From Colias croceus (lineage: Eukaryota > Arthropoda > Insecta > Lepidoptera > Pieridae), in assembly GCF_905220415.1 (NCBI RefSeq), contig NC_059561.1, positions 6,588,001 through 6,652,000 of the forward strand: a stretch of 64,000 bases of DNA, given 5' to 3'. The translations under genes were made by a program, and so were the position numbers. Each line of letters starts with the position of its first letter. The stretch's first letter is position 1. The notes beneath the pieces are model-generated. The model worked only from the letters and a program-made list of their open reading frames with translations. It did not search any database and was not told the DNA's origin. Below, piece after piece: positions 44,101 to 56,300 of the stretch.

Positions 44101-47100
44101 ATGTTATAAACATGCGTAGATAAATTTAAATCAATTTATTTAATAAATTGAAAATTGAAAAATCAATTTCCTGCGCGCTTGCCTGGTCTCGAACCCCCGA
44201 CTTATCGATTTGAAGTCCGAGGTCCTCGCTACTGAGCCACTGCTGTACTGTCTTTACTTAAAGATATTTGTTAAAAAACATTGGATTCAATTCCGCTTCA
44301 CACGTTCGTCCCCATTTTATCTTTGGCAACATATATCGAATTGTTTTCCTGTGAAGCATCTGGTCAATTACCTTCCAAATAGTTTTCCTAGTTCTTGTTT
44401 AGTCTAATTTACTTTCTTACAAATTAAGTTAAATGCAAGAAAGAGCTGTCTTGTTGCAACATTTTGGAAAGCTGTCTAATACTAACAAAATTTTGTAATA
44501 AATACTATAATACTTTCATTTATAAAGAAAATATACCGGCTGAACTGAGTACCTCCTCCTTTTTTGAAGTCGGATAATAAAATGAGTAAGACGCAAAAGT
44601 AATTTTTTCTCTTTTCAATACAAAAAACCACAAGTCGTAAATAAACAATCAGCTACACTTTATAAAGAATTGTCTTGTTTTTTATCCAAATAAAACTCTA
44701 TGGAGAGGTTTTTTGACATAACATCGTGAGTAAGGTAAATCCACACGTACCCGGGTCATTTCTTTTAAAAGCATTTGGTGTAAATTCATAATCCATTCAT
44801 AAACCCATCTGGTTTAAAATGGAAATATGTTTGAGTAAAATTCTACATTTTATGAATATGAAAGAAAGAGTGGAATAAATGATGTCTCCTGTGTACCATG
44901 CATCAGGAGATAAAGTATGTCGCTATTTTATATAATAACGCTAAAATATTGCTATTTTTGCGCTATCTGTACTAACTTGTTATGTACAATGTATGTAGGT
45001 AATATTATAGCTGTTTGTGTACAATGACGTCATGAGCTTTAATAATGGTCAATGTAACAATGATAGTAAAAATGTGTGCGTGTACTAGTGTACACACGCA
45101 AGAAGTGAAACTTTTATATGACCTTATTTTCCAAAAAATAATTTATGTACTTTAAGCAACTTTACAGAAATACGTCGAATCACGCGTGGTAGGTATAAGA
45201 AAAAGATGGCGCGTAACGGAAAAATGTCACGCGTAACGAAAAAATTTTTTTCCAACCCCGATAAAGAAGTTTCACTTCAATAAAGTGATTTTATTTCATG
45301 TATTGATGAAATATGCTCTATCTACACATCATTAAACATAAAACCTTAAAATTATCTGATAATTTACTGTCTGTTTACAATATTAACATTTTATATTTTT
45401 ACAAATAGGCTCAAATGTTATGCTATGTTATGTATTAATAATGCCTTCATAAATATTACCTCAGTTCGTCGATAAAATTCCTTGCATGTCTGATAGTCGA
45501 CATACGCCATTTTTTGTAACCGTATAGTGGATTTAAGACAATCTAGACAATGAAAAAATATATTAATAAATTATGTACTGAGTCATATACTAAGGTTTTG
45601 TAATATTCTGTGTTTTATGTTTTCACGTTTTGAATTATAAGGCAAACAACTTATTAAGTATATTGTAGAAATAGAGATTTAATGGGAATAGGTAATACTC
45701 TCAAGTTTTATATCAACGTTCTGTGTGAAAAAGAGGTTCAATTTTAAATTTTCTTAGGCTGTAAGAAAGATATATTTCAGATCTATTAGTACCCAGCAAG
45801 GTACCCAGTATAGGGTGCAAACTGCAAACTTAGCAAACTATAGTAAATATGACCAAGCACAGGCTTCACAAAGCTCCCCTTCCATGATATATTACACGAT
45901 AGTGCCGTATACAAAATTAGGTGCGAAATTACCATTTGAAAGTGTCATGCTGTAGAACTGTGCATTATTTAATGCAGAGGGCGGTGCGCATATTGGCCGA
46001 AATCCTGCGAATTAAACGCATAATTTGCATTAAACACCATATTATGTACATTAATATTGTCGGCTTTACACTCTATTTCAGCGATTTTCATATGCACCAC
46101 GGTTGTTAATTATTCGTTTTGCGGAATATAAATTGGAAAGTTTTCGCGGCAACGCGGTTGTGTTTTAGTAAGCTTTAGGAGCTGCAACTACATAATTACA
46201 TAATTCAATGAATCTGATATAGAAAATTCTCGTCGTGTTTGAAGTTAAAATCCTACGAAACGGTTTGATCAATTCTCATGAAATTTTGTTTGTAAGGTCT
46301 AAGAATCGATCATCATCTATTTTTCATTCCATTTATGATCATAATATAAAGAGATTATTAGCTACAGTAGTTAAGTGATAGACTTTTCAGGATAGATGTT
46401 TAGAATATTGTTCTCTTAACTCACAAGTTTTATTAGTTTAATAACAGCAACGCAACAAACTTATAAGCAGCCTTAGATCAAAAAAGAGGTAAATTGATAG
46501 ACGCAACCTTCCAACTCACTTTAAAGTGATATACCTAAAACATAATAAAAATATACTCTACACGTGTCTTCTGACTACCTATACATTTTATATTATAATG
46601 TATTGTATATAAGCGGTAATAAGACATAGTGATGTTTGTCAAGCCTTCCTAGAAGTTAGAAGAAAATAAAGGTCCCTATTATTTTTTATACGACACAATA
46701 AATACATTTTCTTATAAAATAATATTCACGAAAGAAAACCAAGAAAATAAAGGCAAACACATTTAAACAGAGAAAAAGATTATTTATTATACCTACCCAT
46801 CTGAACAAAGAAAATGTTCTTATAAAACATATTTCATGACAGAAAATTAAGGAAAAAAAATGTTACACTAAATTTTTTTCCAACAACTAGAGTACACACG
46901 TAAGAAGTGAAACTTCTTTATGACCTTATTTTGAACGGAAAAATGTCACGTGTAACGAAAAAATGTTACACTAAATTTTTTTCCAACCCCGATAAAGAAG
47001 TTTAACTTCAATAATCGAAAAACAAACTTCAAAATAAATAATTGAATATACCTATCATAAGTGGATCATTTTCCAGTTGTATCAAGGCTATAGCACTGAG

Positions 47101-50100
47101 GGTGGTTTTAGGGTAGTCTGGGTGGAAGGAATAATCCTTTACGCGGACAGATGGACCACTACAGTTCGTACCGATCACAACTCTTGATTTTGACCTGGCA
47201 AAATAGAATGAATTAAGTTTTGACGCGAGTTTATTGATTTGTCCAGATTTTACTTTTTTGGTTTCTTTTTTTCTCTTTTTAAAGAACAACATGCTCTGGG
47301 TTTCATTAAGCTCACTTTAAAATCGGTTGCAAACGTTCTTTTTTCTGATCAGATTTCATGATGTGTGTGGCCGGGCCGGCCTTATGTAATTAATTACATG
47401 GTGAGTTATCATAAATAATTAAACAAATAATATTGTATCCATTAACATACTACTGGTAATAATTAAAAAGTCTATCCCTCTTTCACTCTCATATAAATTT
47501 AACACGTAGAGTACCTGCGTTACGAGTTTAATTTTAAATAATTTAATTTTTAAATAATAGCTAATATTAATAAGATATTAATTAAGAAGAGAATTAGTAA
47601 GTTGAAAATTTTGAATCATTTCGTAAGATAGTCAAAGACATCTACAATTACAGTTCTTAAGATAAACAATAGTATAATTCCATTTGCATTTAAACACTAT
47701 AGTTACGCACTTGCAATACATGCAAAACAAGTTCAAATTACTGAAGACCACCTGAAATCGATCTTGGGCACTTTGTCGACGTCCAACGCGTCGCCGATCG
47801 CAATTTGTTTTGACACAAGCACCACCGACGTCGTCAGCCATTTGTCACCTGCGAATTGACGCTTCAAAAGTGTTTGTGTAGGTGTTGATTGGGCTATTTT
47901 TCGTACAAATTTAGATAGATAGAAACATAGAAAACACTTTATTGCACACAAAAACAACATTTACAGAAACGATATTACTTATAATAAATGTACAATTTGG
48001 CGGTCTTATCGCTTAAAAGCGATTTTTTCCAGGCAACCTTGGTTTATGGGTTATGATTTAAAAAGTTGATATCCTCTGTTATTGAAGAGATTGTTATGTT
48101 TTTTTACAGCTTTGTACCTACATAGGTATGGTGTAAGGTGATGTAAGGGCATGCTTTAGGTTAGGAAGTAGAAGTTTGATTATGTATAGTTAGGTACTCA
48201 TCTTTTGCAGGAACTACTCATTGCTTTATTTTGACTTGAATGTGTTATAATAATCACTGTAGTGAAAATTAAGGGCTGTATCATTTGTAGGCATGTAGTA
48301 TAAGTTTAATTTTAAAATTTTTGATTGGAATCACGATGCCCAATTTATTATTATGAAAACATAGTTTATAACATTTAACACAGCAATTGTCATCAATTTG
48401 TCACTTGTGAATTAACGGCTAGTAAAAGTGTTGATTGACGATTTTAACTTGATTTGAATTATGATCCACGAAGTTATTTATTTTCAACTAGCTTCCGCCC
48501 GCGACTCCGTCCGCTCGGATGCTGGTCTTCGCGTGGATGGTTTATTTCTCTATTTTGAGTAACTCTGACAATGACATCTTATAAATATCTATTGGACCCA
48601 AATACGGCTAGGCCTATAATAATACGCAACGTGTGTTCGCGGTTCTACAGAACAACGTCTATGGATAAAACTGAAAAATTAAGATTAATTTTTTTCTACG
48701 TATTTTTTCAGGATAAAAAGTATCCTATTTTACGCCCAGGATAATAAGGTATAATTATACCAAGTTTCATCGAAATCAAACCGTTAGTTTTCACGTGATG
48801 TCTTCACATACAGACAGACAGACAGACAGGCAGACAAAAATTTTTTAAATCACATATTTGGGTTTGGTATCGATCCAGTAACACCCCCTGCTATTTATTT
48901 TTTCAATATTTTCAATGTACAGAATTGACCCTTCTACAGATTTGTTATATGTATAGATATAGATTCGTTTATCATCGCATTCGTTATAACACAGTTTATC
49001 AACCATTCATTTGTCATCCATGACTCAAAGTTGTAACAGGGATTTCAAACGATTTTAGATAGGGAAAATTTTCCATATTATTATTATGACTAGCTTACCG
49101 CCCGCGGCTTCGCCCGCTTTGTTTAAAACCTTACAAATTATATACTAAAAACTTCTTCTTGAATCACTCTATCTATTAAAAAAACCACATCATAATCCGT
49201 TGCGTAGTTTTAAAGATTTAAGCATACAAAGGGACAAAGGAACAGAGAAAGCGACTTGTTTTATACTATGATACTAGTGATAAAATTTATGTTATTTTAA
49301 AATTGTAATGTATAGACGATTTTTTACATATTGCAACCGTTATTTTTCAGTGTCGCATGCTCTTTTGTCGAATGTTTAGTGGTAGGTAATATTTTAATCA
49401 AAATCATGATTGTAATTTGTATTCTCCAAATAAATGAAAACGAGTAGACCCTCTACTTATAAAACAAACAAAACTATATTTATAAAACATTATTAAATGT
49501 TAAATACTCATCAGTAAATATTTACTATAACCTAGTTTAAAGGGAAATTAACTCATTAATTTTCCCCAAGGTACAAGTATTGTAAGGATAGATTAGACGA
49601 GCGTAATATTAGTTCTCTTTAGAATGTGTTTACAATTAATAACTTAGATTAATTGAATACTTGAATTTAGTTACGCGTTAATATTAGTTTTATATTATAG
49701 TTATCGAAATGAAATATCGATTGCTGATTTTAGATATTTTAAAACACCCTTCTATAATTATATAGTCATGTGTGTTTGTATATCAGAAATAAAATGTCGT
49801 GTTTAGTTCGTATAGCATAAATCTACCTTTATCTTAATAAAGACTGGTTAAAACTTAATCGTTATTATATGTTTTAATTTTAATAAGCTTTATAGTCTAC
49901 TAGATTTCCGCCCGCGGCTTCGCCCGCGTTTGCAAAGGAAAACCCGCATAGTTCCCGTTCCCGTGGGATTTCCGGGATTAAAACTATCCTATGTGTTAAT
50001 CCAAGTTACCCTCTATATGTGTGCTAAATTTCATTGTAATCGGTTCAGTAGTTTTTACGTGAAAGAGTATATATATTAGATTTAATAGATTTGTGTTTGT

Positions 50101-51292
50101 AAAAATAAGCAAAACTTTCAGTCTATCCCAGGTTTTCCAGGGGAACCGAGGCAAGCGGAGTCGGAGCTTATAAGTCTAGTAGGTATAGGTAAATACTTGG
50201 TTATAATATAATTATTATATTACAATGTCTCGATGTTTCTCAAATTAGTATAAAATTTGACCGATTTTCTCAGAGATGCAGTGTTAATTAAGAATTTCAA
50301 GAAAACACATTGCTTATTACTTTAAGCAGACAATCACATTAACAAGATATTAATAATATTAATATAGATTAATGAAAACCATACTTAACGGATAATACAA
50401 TGTGCCGAGCCACGGGTATGTCTCTATTTTAGCGTATCCCTCATACACGATTGATATTGGTGAATTATCGATACCGCAAGTCGCTTTTGGCTGACGGTTT
50501 GAAGTTAGATTCTGTGTGGTTATTTTGTCTGTAAAATAATATGGTTGTACTTTAGATGATTTAATTTAATCAAATCAGTTTAATTGAAGTGAAACTTCTT
50601 TATCGGGGTTGGAAAAAAATTTAGTGTATCATTTTTTCGTAACGCGCCATCTTTTTTTAACCCGACCACGCGTGATTCGACGTATTTCTGTAAAGTTGCA
50701 TATAGTAAATTATTTTTTGAAAAAATAAGGTCTAGAAGTTTCACTTCTAACGTGTGTACACTCACCAATTTTTTTGCATTTAAATTCATTCCTTCTTGCA
50801 AATAAATGTAATTTGAATTTAATCATAAGAAACTTGACATTTTAAAAATATTAAAATCTCTTAAGAATAATGATGATGCAGTAGGTATGATGAAAGAATA
50901 ACAATTGATCCTTTATATTCTTATCCTGACAACGAATTATCTATACTTCTATACTATAATATTATAAAGAGAAAAGGTTTGTATGTATGCATGTAATATG
51001 TATGTATGGTTTTCATGCATAAAATATTGAACCGATTATAATGAAATTTAGCACACATATAGAGGGTAACTTGGATTAACACATAGGATAGATTTTATCC
51101 CGGAAATCGCACGAGAACGGGAACTATGCGGGTTTTCCTTTGAAAACGCAGGCGAAGACGTGGGCGAAAAGCTAGTATTATAATAAAAGTTATAGAGTAA
51201 CTTGTTCGTCAGACAAATAGGTCAAAAATACATTTAAACTTACCACCAAACAACTTTTCCAATATCACACAAATTATTATTAGCGTTTTCAT
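41131..51292 (-). CDS. SPH2: paralogue of SPH1, secreted serine protease homologue
   Basis: Ten exons: 51292-51244, 50528-50385, 47848-47752, 47194-47052, 46004-45933, 45542-45460, 43247-43128, 42712-42565, 41867-41746 and 41451-41131 (1299 nt, 432 aa). Junction phases are identical to SPH1 at exons 1-9; three exons have identical lengths (83, 148 and 122 nt). The signal peptide is MKTLIIIICVILEKLFG. The S1-like part has TCGID, ETYPWLG, FRPICAPP, LQKMAYVDYQTCKEFY and GPGCNAPARF. The His57 site is lost (IGDALD), Asp102 is Ala131 in LSAIALIQL, and the Ser195 region reads CVWRSGTVL, keeping Ser222 but replacing the preceding Asp by Arg. The C-terminal module (RFGPCDPEE; FEYSCIVFQ; LCYGMHFLQIDFYVDIFF) aligns with SPH1 but its last exon is unsplit and the Thr/Pro tail is absent. 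Predicted secreted and inactive. The terminal exon 2 donor (AGTATGG) is the least certain junction. Confidence 0.82.
42240..42428 (+). mobile_element. SINE-like element, SPH2 intron 8
   Basis: The head TAGCTTTCAGCCCGTGGTTT and the tail GACAGACAGACAATGG, then AGCGACTTTGTTTTATACTA, match the family of 49085-49275. It is antisense to SPH2. Confidence 0.65.
43300..43445 (-). repeat. Dispersed repeat related to 5340-5480 and 57178-57300
   Basis: On the - strand it reads TTAGCTTCATCTGTATGTTT, then CGATTTTGCTCCTCTTCAAA, parallel to the other two copies. Nature unknown. Confidence 0.45.
43921..44250 (-). mobile_element. tRNA-derived SINE, SPH2 intron 6
   Basis: Read on the - strand, the head carries an A-box-like TGGCTCAGTAGCGAGG and a B box GGGTTCGAGACC. 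The body includes AACATCGTGATGAAACCGAC and ends in GCTGATGATGATGAT. This arrangement, with an ATG/GAT-repeat tail, is a common lepidopteran SINE type. It lies sense within SPH2 intron 6. Confidence 0.82.
45072..45280 (-). mobile_element. GAAGTGAAACTTC-ended element, copy 3, SPH2 intron 6
   Basis: On the - strand it runs GAAGTGAAACTTCTTTATCG..ACGCGTGATTCGACGTAT..GTTTCACTTCTTGC, then the hairpin GTGTGTACACTAGTACACGC. It is nearly collinear with copy 2. Confidence 0.82.
46886..47010 (-). mobile_element. GAAGTGAAACTTC-ended element, copy 4 (short), SPH2 intron 4
   Basis: It keeps both ends and the terminal CGTGTGTACTCTAGT segment but lacks the internal CGACGTAT part. The block TGTTACACTAAATTTTTTTC occurs in it and again just outside at 46861, which suggests a rearranged or nested copy. 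It ends 42 bp from SPH2 exon 4. Confidence 0.75.
47917..48045 (-). repeat. LINE 3'-end fragment, SPH2 intron 2
   Basis: The inverted equivalent of 19185-19302 (TTTATTGCACACAAAAACAA, CAGAAACGATATTACTTATA, AATGTACAATTTGGCGGTCT). It extends into TTATCGCTTAAAAGCGATTT and CCAGGCAACC. Confidence 0.6.
48487..48961 (+). mobile_element. SINE-like (CTGT)n family, copy 4, SPH2 intron 2
   Basis: Complete copy from ACTAGCTTCCGCCCGCGACT to TTATATGTATAGATATA. The ACAG tract has about four units. It is antisense to SPH2. Confidence 0.83.
49085..49275 (+). mobile_element. SINE-like element, SPH2 intron 2
   Basis: Runs from GACTAGCTTACCGCCCGCGG through CTTGAATCACTCTATCTATT to GAGAAAGCGACTTGTTTTAT. This is the uninterrupted reference copy for the nested locus at 25010-25620. 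Confidence 0.8.
49897..50085 (+). mobile_element. SINE-like element, SPH2 intron 2
   Basis: Head CTAGATTTCCGCCCGCGGCT; body GTTAATCCAAGTTACCCTCT; end GAGTATATATATTAGAT. Matches the inverted copy at 50945-51178. Confidence 0.8.
50585..50768 (+). mobile_element. GAAGTGAAACTTC-ended element, copy 5, SPH2 intron 1
   Basis: Starts GAAGTGAAACTTCTTTATCG, contains CACGCGTGATTCGACGTATT, and ends GAAGTTTCACTTCTAACGTG with a terminal GTGTGTACACTCAC. It begins 57 bp from SPH2 exon 2 and is antisense to the gene. Confidence 0.8.
50945..51178 (-). mobile_element. SINE-like element, SPH2 intron 1
   Basis: Inverted copy with CTAGCTTTTCGCCCACGTCT at its - strand head, GTTCCCGTTCTCGTGCGATT next, and GTTAATCCAAGTTACCCTCT in the body. 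It ends near ATTATAGTATAGAAGTATAG. Confidence 0.78.
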
Positions 51293-51299
51293 TATTACA

Positions 51300-51690
51300 T
51301 ATTCACAGTTAATTGCATTTTCACCAATAATAATATTAGTAAAATTTTAATGACATTTTAAAAGTACATTTTCAATTCATGTTTTTGTAAACAAGTGTAA
51401 TGTGTTACACAGTTCATATTGAACTGAATGATATTTTGTAAATAAAAATTGTTTATTTATTTATCATTCCAGAAATTGTAAATAACTTTTGTTTTATAAT
51501 ATTGGGTTTACTTTTGTTATTACGATGATAAGTTTAAAAGCCAGTTTTTTATATTTTACGAGATTATGGTTTTCATAATAATTACTTATAGGCGTCAAAT
51601 TAATTGATATCAAATAAGCAAATAGACACTAATACAATATTTCTAACTAAATGCAATATTTTCACACATTTAACAGTTCAATTTATATTC
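51300..51690. other. SPH2 5' flank
   Basis: AT-rich upstream region. A short upstream ATG-TAA lies directly before the SPH2 start codon (51300-51295). Confidence 0.4.
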
Positions 51691-51693
51691 AAA

Positions 51694-51871
51694 GGGCTGA
51701 TTTTTCAATCCTTGGTTAAAACTTATTCATCGAATAACGTTTTAAACTACAATTTCAAAAATGTTTTCTAATAATTGTCTGTAAATGACAGTTTACAGGT
51801 GACAATTTAAAATGTTCGTGTAATATTTTATTGGACGGATAAATTTTAACCAAGGATTGAAAAATCGGCCC
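51694..51871. mobile_element. 178-bp MITE, second copy of the 18091 family
   Basis: Ends GGGCTGATTTTTCAATCCTT and AAGGATTGAAAAATCGGCCC are near-perfect inverted repeats of 25-30 bp. The flanking target duplication is not clear here. Internal blocks such as GTTTACAGGTGACA also match the first copy in inverted orientation. Confidence 0.8.
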
Positions 51872-53092
51872 TGAATCAAACAAAAAATTAAGTTATTGAA
51901 TATTTTTTTTATATCTTTAGACATTAATCAAATCAGGTTCATCAAATATTCAACAGTATATACCTATAAACCTCTTTCGAACGCCACGTATTTGCGTATA
52001 TATTTTCAAGCAGAAGATATACTATTTTTTCTAAAAAAAATACACATTTTTAACTGTAACGCACGGAAAGGGTGAAACAGTGAAAAGTATTTCTTGTAGA
52101 ATGTCATTAGCCTGAACTATCGGAAGCTTTCAACCGCTAATGACTCAGGGCTGCCACTGATTTATTGTTGCACATTTTTACTTTGCAAGAACGTATTAAT
52201 CTTCTATTGTTAGTCTTTCAATACTGAGGTTTATTTTAAAAATACAACGTATGCCATGAATATAAAGTTTTAACGATATCTATTTCAACAAAAAACACAT
52301 ACCACCTTCAAATTGGCTAGTGTAGGCTTCAGCTTGGAGGCTAGTTTCCCTAGTTTAAAATCATGAAAATCAGTACAACTCTAGCAAACCCAAAAAGCAG
52401 ATTGAGAACCTCCTTCTTTTTTAATTAAAAATATTACACACATTTTCGTCTTTTTTCTGGGTATTTTATTACTAATATATTTTACTTTAAATTAATATTA
52501 AAAGATTTAAATGTACTTAATCAACAATTTAAGTATCATATGCATATCTCTAACTTCTCTAAACTAAAACTATCTTTGGAAGGGGAATTTTGACAATTTT
52601 TTAAAGTAAGGAATAGCCCCCTAGTGAAATAAACAATTTAAACTCGCAAATGGCAACCCTATTCCAGTTAGCTTCGTTACCGATCGCTACAGTTGGCCGG
52701 GAAGCACTCCTCCACCTTGTTTTACAAAACTTGTGCTTTCATGCCATTTGAATTATTTCACAAACGCTCAATTGTTACCACCGCATTTCAGATTTCAATA
52801 TTTAAAAGCTTCTCGTCATCTTCTAAGAAAATATAAATAATCGCGTTGGCTTTTCTAAGAAATTATCTATTACTTTCACAAAACAGTAAACATAAATTAA
52901 ATATCATATTGTTAAAATATAAGTTACGTGTTCTGTAAGTATATTAGTATTTTATTTAAACATATTATTAATAATCTCCTTAACAGAGAGTCTTGCCGAT
53001 GTCTGTATATATTTTTTCAGAAAACCGTTTCGTGATAAGTCACGAAGGGATGAGTCAATTAGATGTACAGACTAGGTAAGCCTAGGTACATC
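51872..53092. other. Intergenic, nothing recognised
   Basis: No gene. A few less AT-rich parts (52080-52160, 52610-52720) have no codon pattern or known motif. Confidence 0.4.
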
Positions 53093-53095
53093 TAA

Positions 53096-53304
53096 GGCCA
53101 TTCTCCCATTACGATGCGCACAGGCGATTCAAGTATCCTGCAAGTCTCGGAGACTAGTCGCCGCGGAGTATCTCACATACATTTGTATGTAGGCTCGCAC
53201 ACTACGCTACCGGTACAATGTATGTAAGATATTCCGCGGCGACTAGTCTCCGAGACTTGTAGGATACTTGAATCGCTTGTGCGTATCGCAATGGGAGAAT
53301 GGCC
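53096..53304. mobile_element. 209-bp snap-back MITE, PIF/Harbinger-type
   Basis: Arms of about 90 bp run inward from GGCCATTCTCCCATTACGAT. The inner arm CCGCGGCGACTAGTCTCCGA pairs with GTCTCGGAGACTAGTCGCCG. TAA flanks both ends (53093-53095 and 53305-53307), fitting the Harbinger TWA target. A spacer of about 40 bp separates the arms. Confidence 0.88.
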
Positions 53305-53307
53305 TAA

Positions 53308-56300
53308 AACATAGTCTAGATAACGTGCAAATGAATAAATATTTTAGTTTATACAGAAATATATGTATAGTTATACAGCTTTTAGATTAAACAATGATAC
53401 AATACCAGAATTAGCGAACAATACGCGAACAAAAGCGTGCAAAAATAATCTCTATAAAAATCCATGATATTTATTGTATCCATGTTGCTATCATTGCATT
53501 ATTCCTAGTATAGAAACTTAATTTTAAAATTTTCGAAATAAAACTTCGTGGAACTTTCTAGAGCTTACAATTGTGTAAAAATTGATACGTGGACGAACTT
53601 GCCTAGCAATATTGTCAGTTTATTGTGTGTAATACAAAAGCTTGTATTGATATGGTTTTGAAGATAGACTTCATAATATATTGATATTGAAGCCTCATAT
53701 CAATAAATTTAATGTGTGTCTTGTAAAATTCAAAATTAGATTGTAATTCACGCGAATAGGTGCGCTGCCGTTTACAAAATATTTATTTATCAACATTTTA
53801 TAAGAATTTAACGATGAAAGAGGTTGAAAGTAAATAAAACAATGTTTTTATTTTCAAAATGCATAGACGATTGTATATATAATGTCAAGGAAGATCAGTT
53901 AATAATTAAATTTTAAGATCAGTCTGTTTAAATAAGACAATAACAAATTTATTTTAAAGATACAAGTTAATATTTGCTGTATGTAGACAGATTCATGCAT
54001 GCAAATATGAAGTCAGGAATCTACTTAAACTTTGGCGTAAAAACACACGAAGTCGCGGGCACCAACTAGTATTCAAAACCTGCAATTCTCACTGGGAAAA
54101 CACACGTGCAAGAGAATAACAAATGTATTTAAACTCAATTCTTCAATCACATCACGGGTTTTGTATTCAGTGCGCTAAGTTTCAGATTTATAAGAAAGTA
54201 TGTTCTAGCTTAGAATTTATAATGTACCTGCGTTCGAATGTTTGCAATTGAAAAGCGACTCTGTTATATAGGGAATAGAGATGCAATTGTTCCTGTATTG
54301 CTCGTATGGGAACTCTTTTTATAGTGCAGACAAATATAAAACAAATACAAAGGTGAGTTTTTATTTTTATACACGCTTTCATTAGCTTGTATGCAACATT
54401 TATTAAGACTTTCACTCTTAGGCTGTATGCCATATTTGAAGTTTTCATTAAAAATCAAACTTATTTTTCCGATCACATGATTTTTGATGTGAAAAGGGAA
54501 GAAAATTTGAGTGATTCTACTTTATTAATATAATAATTATGTTAACAAAAACCACACACATTAAATTCTAGAAAATAAAACTATGATTAAAAAAATATAT
54601 ATTCTGTACGAGGTATCGATGATAACAATGCCTCAAATCTCAGTTGTTAAACATAAAATTATATGAGCTGAACGGAAACGGAGGTAAAAATAAAAGATTA
54701 TTGTTCATGCATTTTTATACACATTACCTACCATTTTTTATTGCGTTTTATTTCATGTATCATAATTTATCGGATTTTACGTTTTTATGTTTATTTAACA
54801 TCGGCAAAAAAACGTCTTTTTTATAGAAATTTAAAAAAATATATTCGTGTAAAAATAAATATGGAGCCATATACGCATTTAAATTCCTATACAAGTCATA
54901 TAATATTCCGCTCTCAATATATTGTAAAAAGACAATGGTTTTAAAATGAATGATAAATTTAACGGGGAATTTTTAAAAGTTTCAACAAAATGGAAAAACA
55001 AAAAAGATGAAATTATGCAAATGGAGTAGTCAACGCTATCCTTCATCGCTGTGGCTTCAAGTTGAGTTAATACTCTCGGCTAGTGATGTGCAGCTGCGCA
55101 ATATCGATAAAATATTTAAAAGTTTTAAATTTTAATGTGAATTTACATATTTAGGTATTTGAAAATGCCTTACAATGAAAGGAAAGATATTATTTGTGTA
55201 AAAAGACACAATATATGCACTTTAACTCTCTAAAGTTTTGTGTTAGTTATTTAACGATAACTAAAAACGCAGTAAAAACAAACTTCTAGTAAATCTCAAA
55301 TTTATAATATCCAACATTGTGAATAAAGTTTATTTTGTCATGTAAATTGAACCACCTTTAATGGGAAACATTATTTTTTGAATACTATATTATATTTTGA
55401 TATTAGCAATTAGTATCAGTTCTAATTAACATATTTTTAGTTAAATAATTTGTATTTATACCCGCTACCTATATTATCAAAAGATGAGATATCTTATTAA
55501 GATCATGATCCTTATATATTTGCATCCTATGTGGTCTATGAAAAATTATACCCTTATAACCCAGCGATATACGTGTTTTTATCAAAGTTTACAACTTTTT
55601 TATATTTACAATACGCGCTACACTATTAATATAAATATTTGAGTATCGACAAGAGTTAATATTTGCACATCACTAAAAGGCACGTCGAAATAGCTAAGAG
55701 GATATCCAGTTTCGGTTAAAACAAAATCAATTACTAAGCAAAAATGTAGAAAATTGAAAGGTTGAGAGTACCTGACATAATATAAAATATATTTCTAAAC
55801 ATATTTCTATACAGAATTGAAATTAACAAAAATCTAGCTACTTCTTTATTTAATTTATTGCACGCATCATAAGCGAAGCGTTGAGGTGGGTACTACTGTC
55901 ACTTCGCGCAAAACATCTGATTTTTCAAACTTAAAATGTCTTTATGTATCATACATTGCACTTGTAAGATAATACATACACACACATATTAAGAAAAAAC
56001 ACTATTTTTAACATTCATGATATTTTTGATGTCATTTTTGTTATTTAAACTAGTTAAAAAACAGTTTAAAAAAGTTCTGTCTTGGACGTCCGTGTGTCTG
56101 TATGTGCGGAGGATTTTCTTGTTAACACGATAGCGACCGAAATACTTTACTCATCGAGTCTTTTTTTTTCTCTTACGCTTGAGTATGCTCAGGAATAGAA
56201 CCCTTTCATTTTTCAGGGTCTGATTCGATGTGGTTTAATTGTTATTAAATAAACAAAAAAAATATCTTTTTATATATTTATAGTGTACTCAAAATTCACC

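Noticed and set aside
54188..54944. Overlapping short ORFs on both strands
   Set aside because: AT-rich, Lys/Ile/Phe-heavy translations without motifs; consistent with chance.
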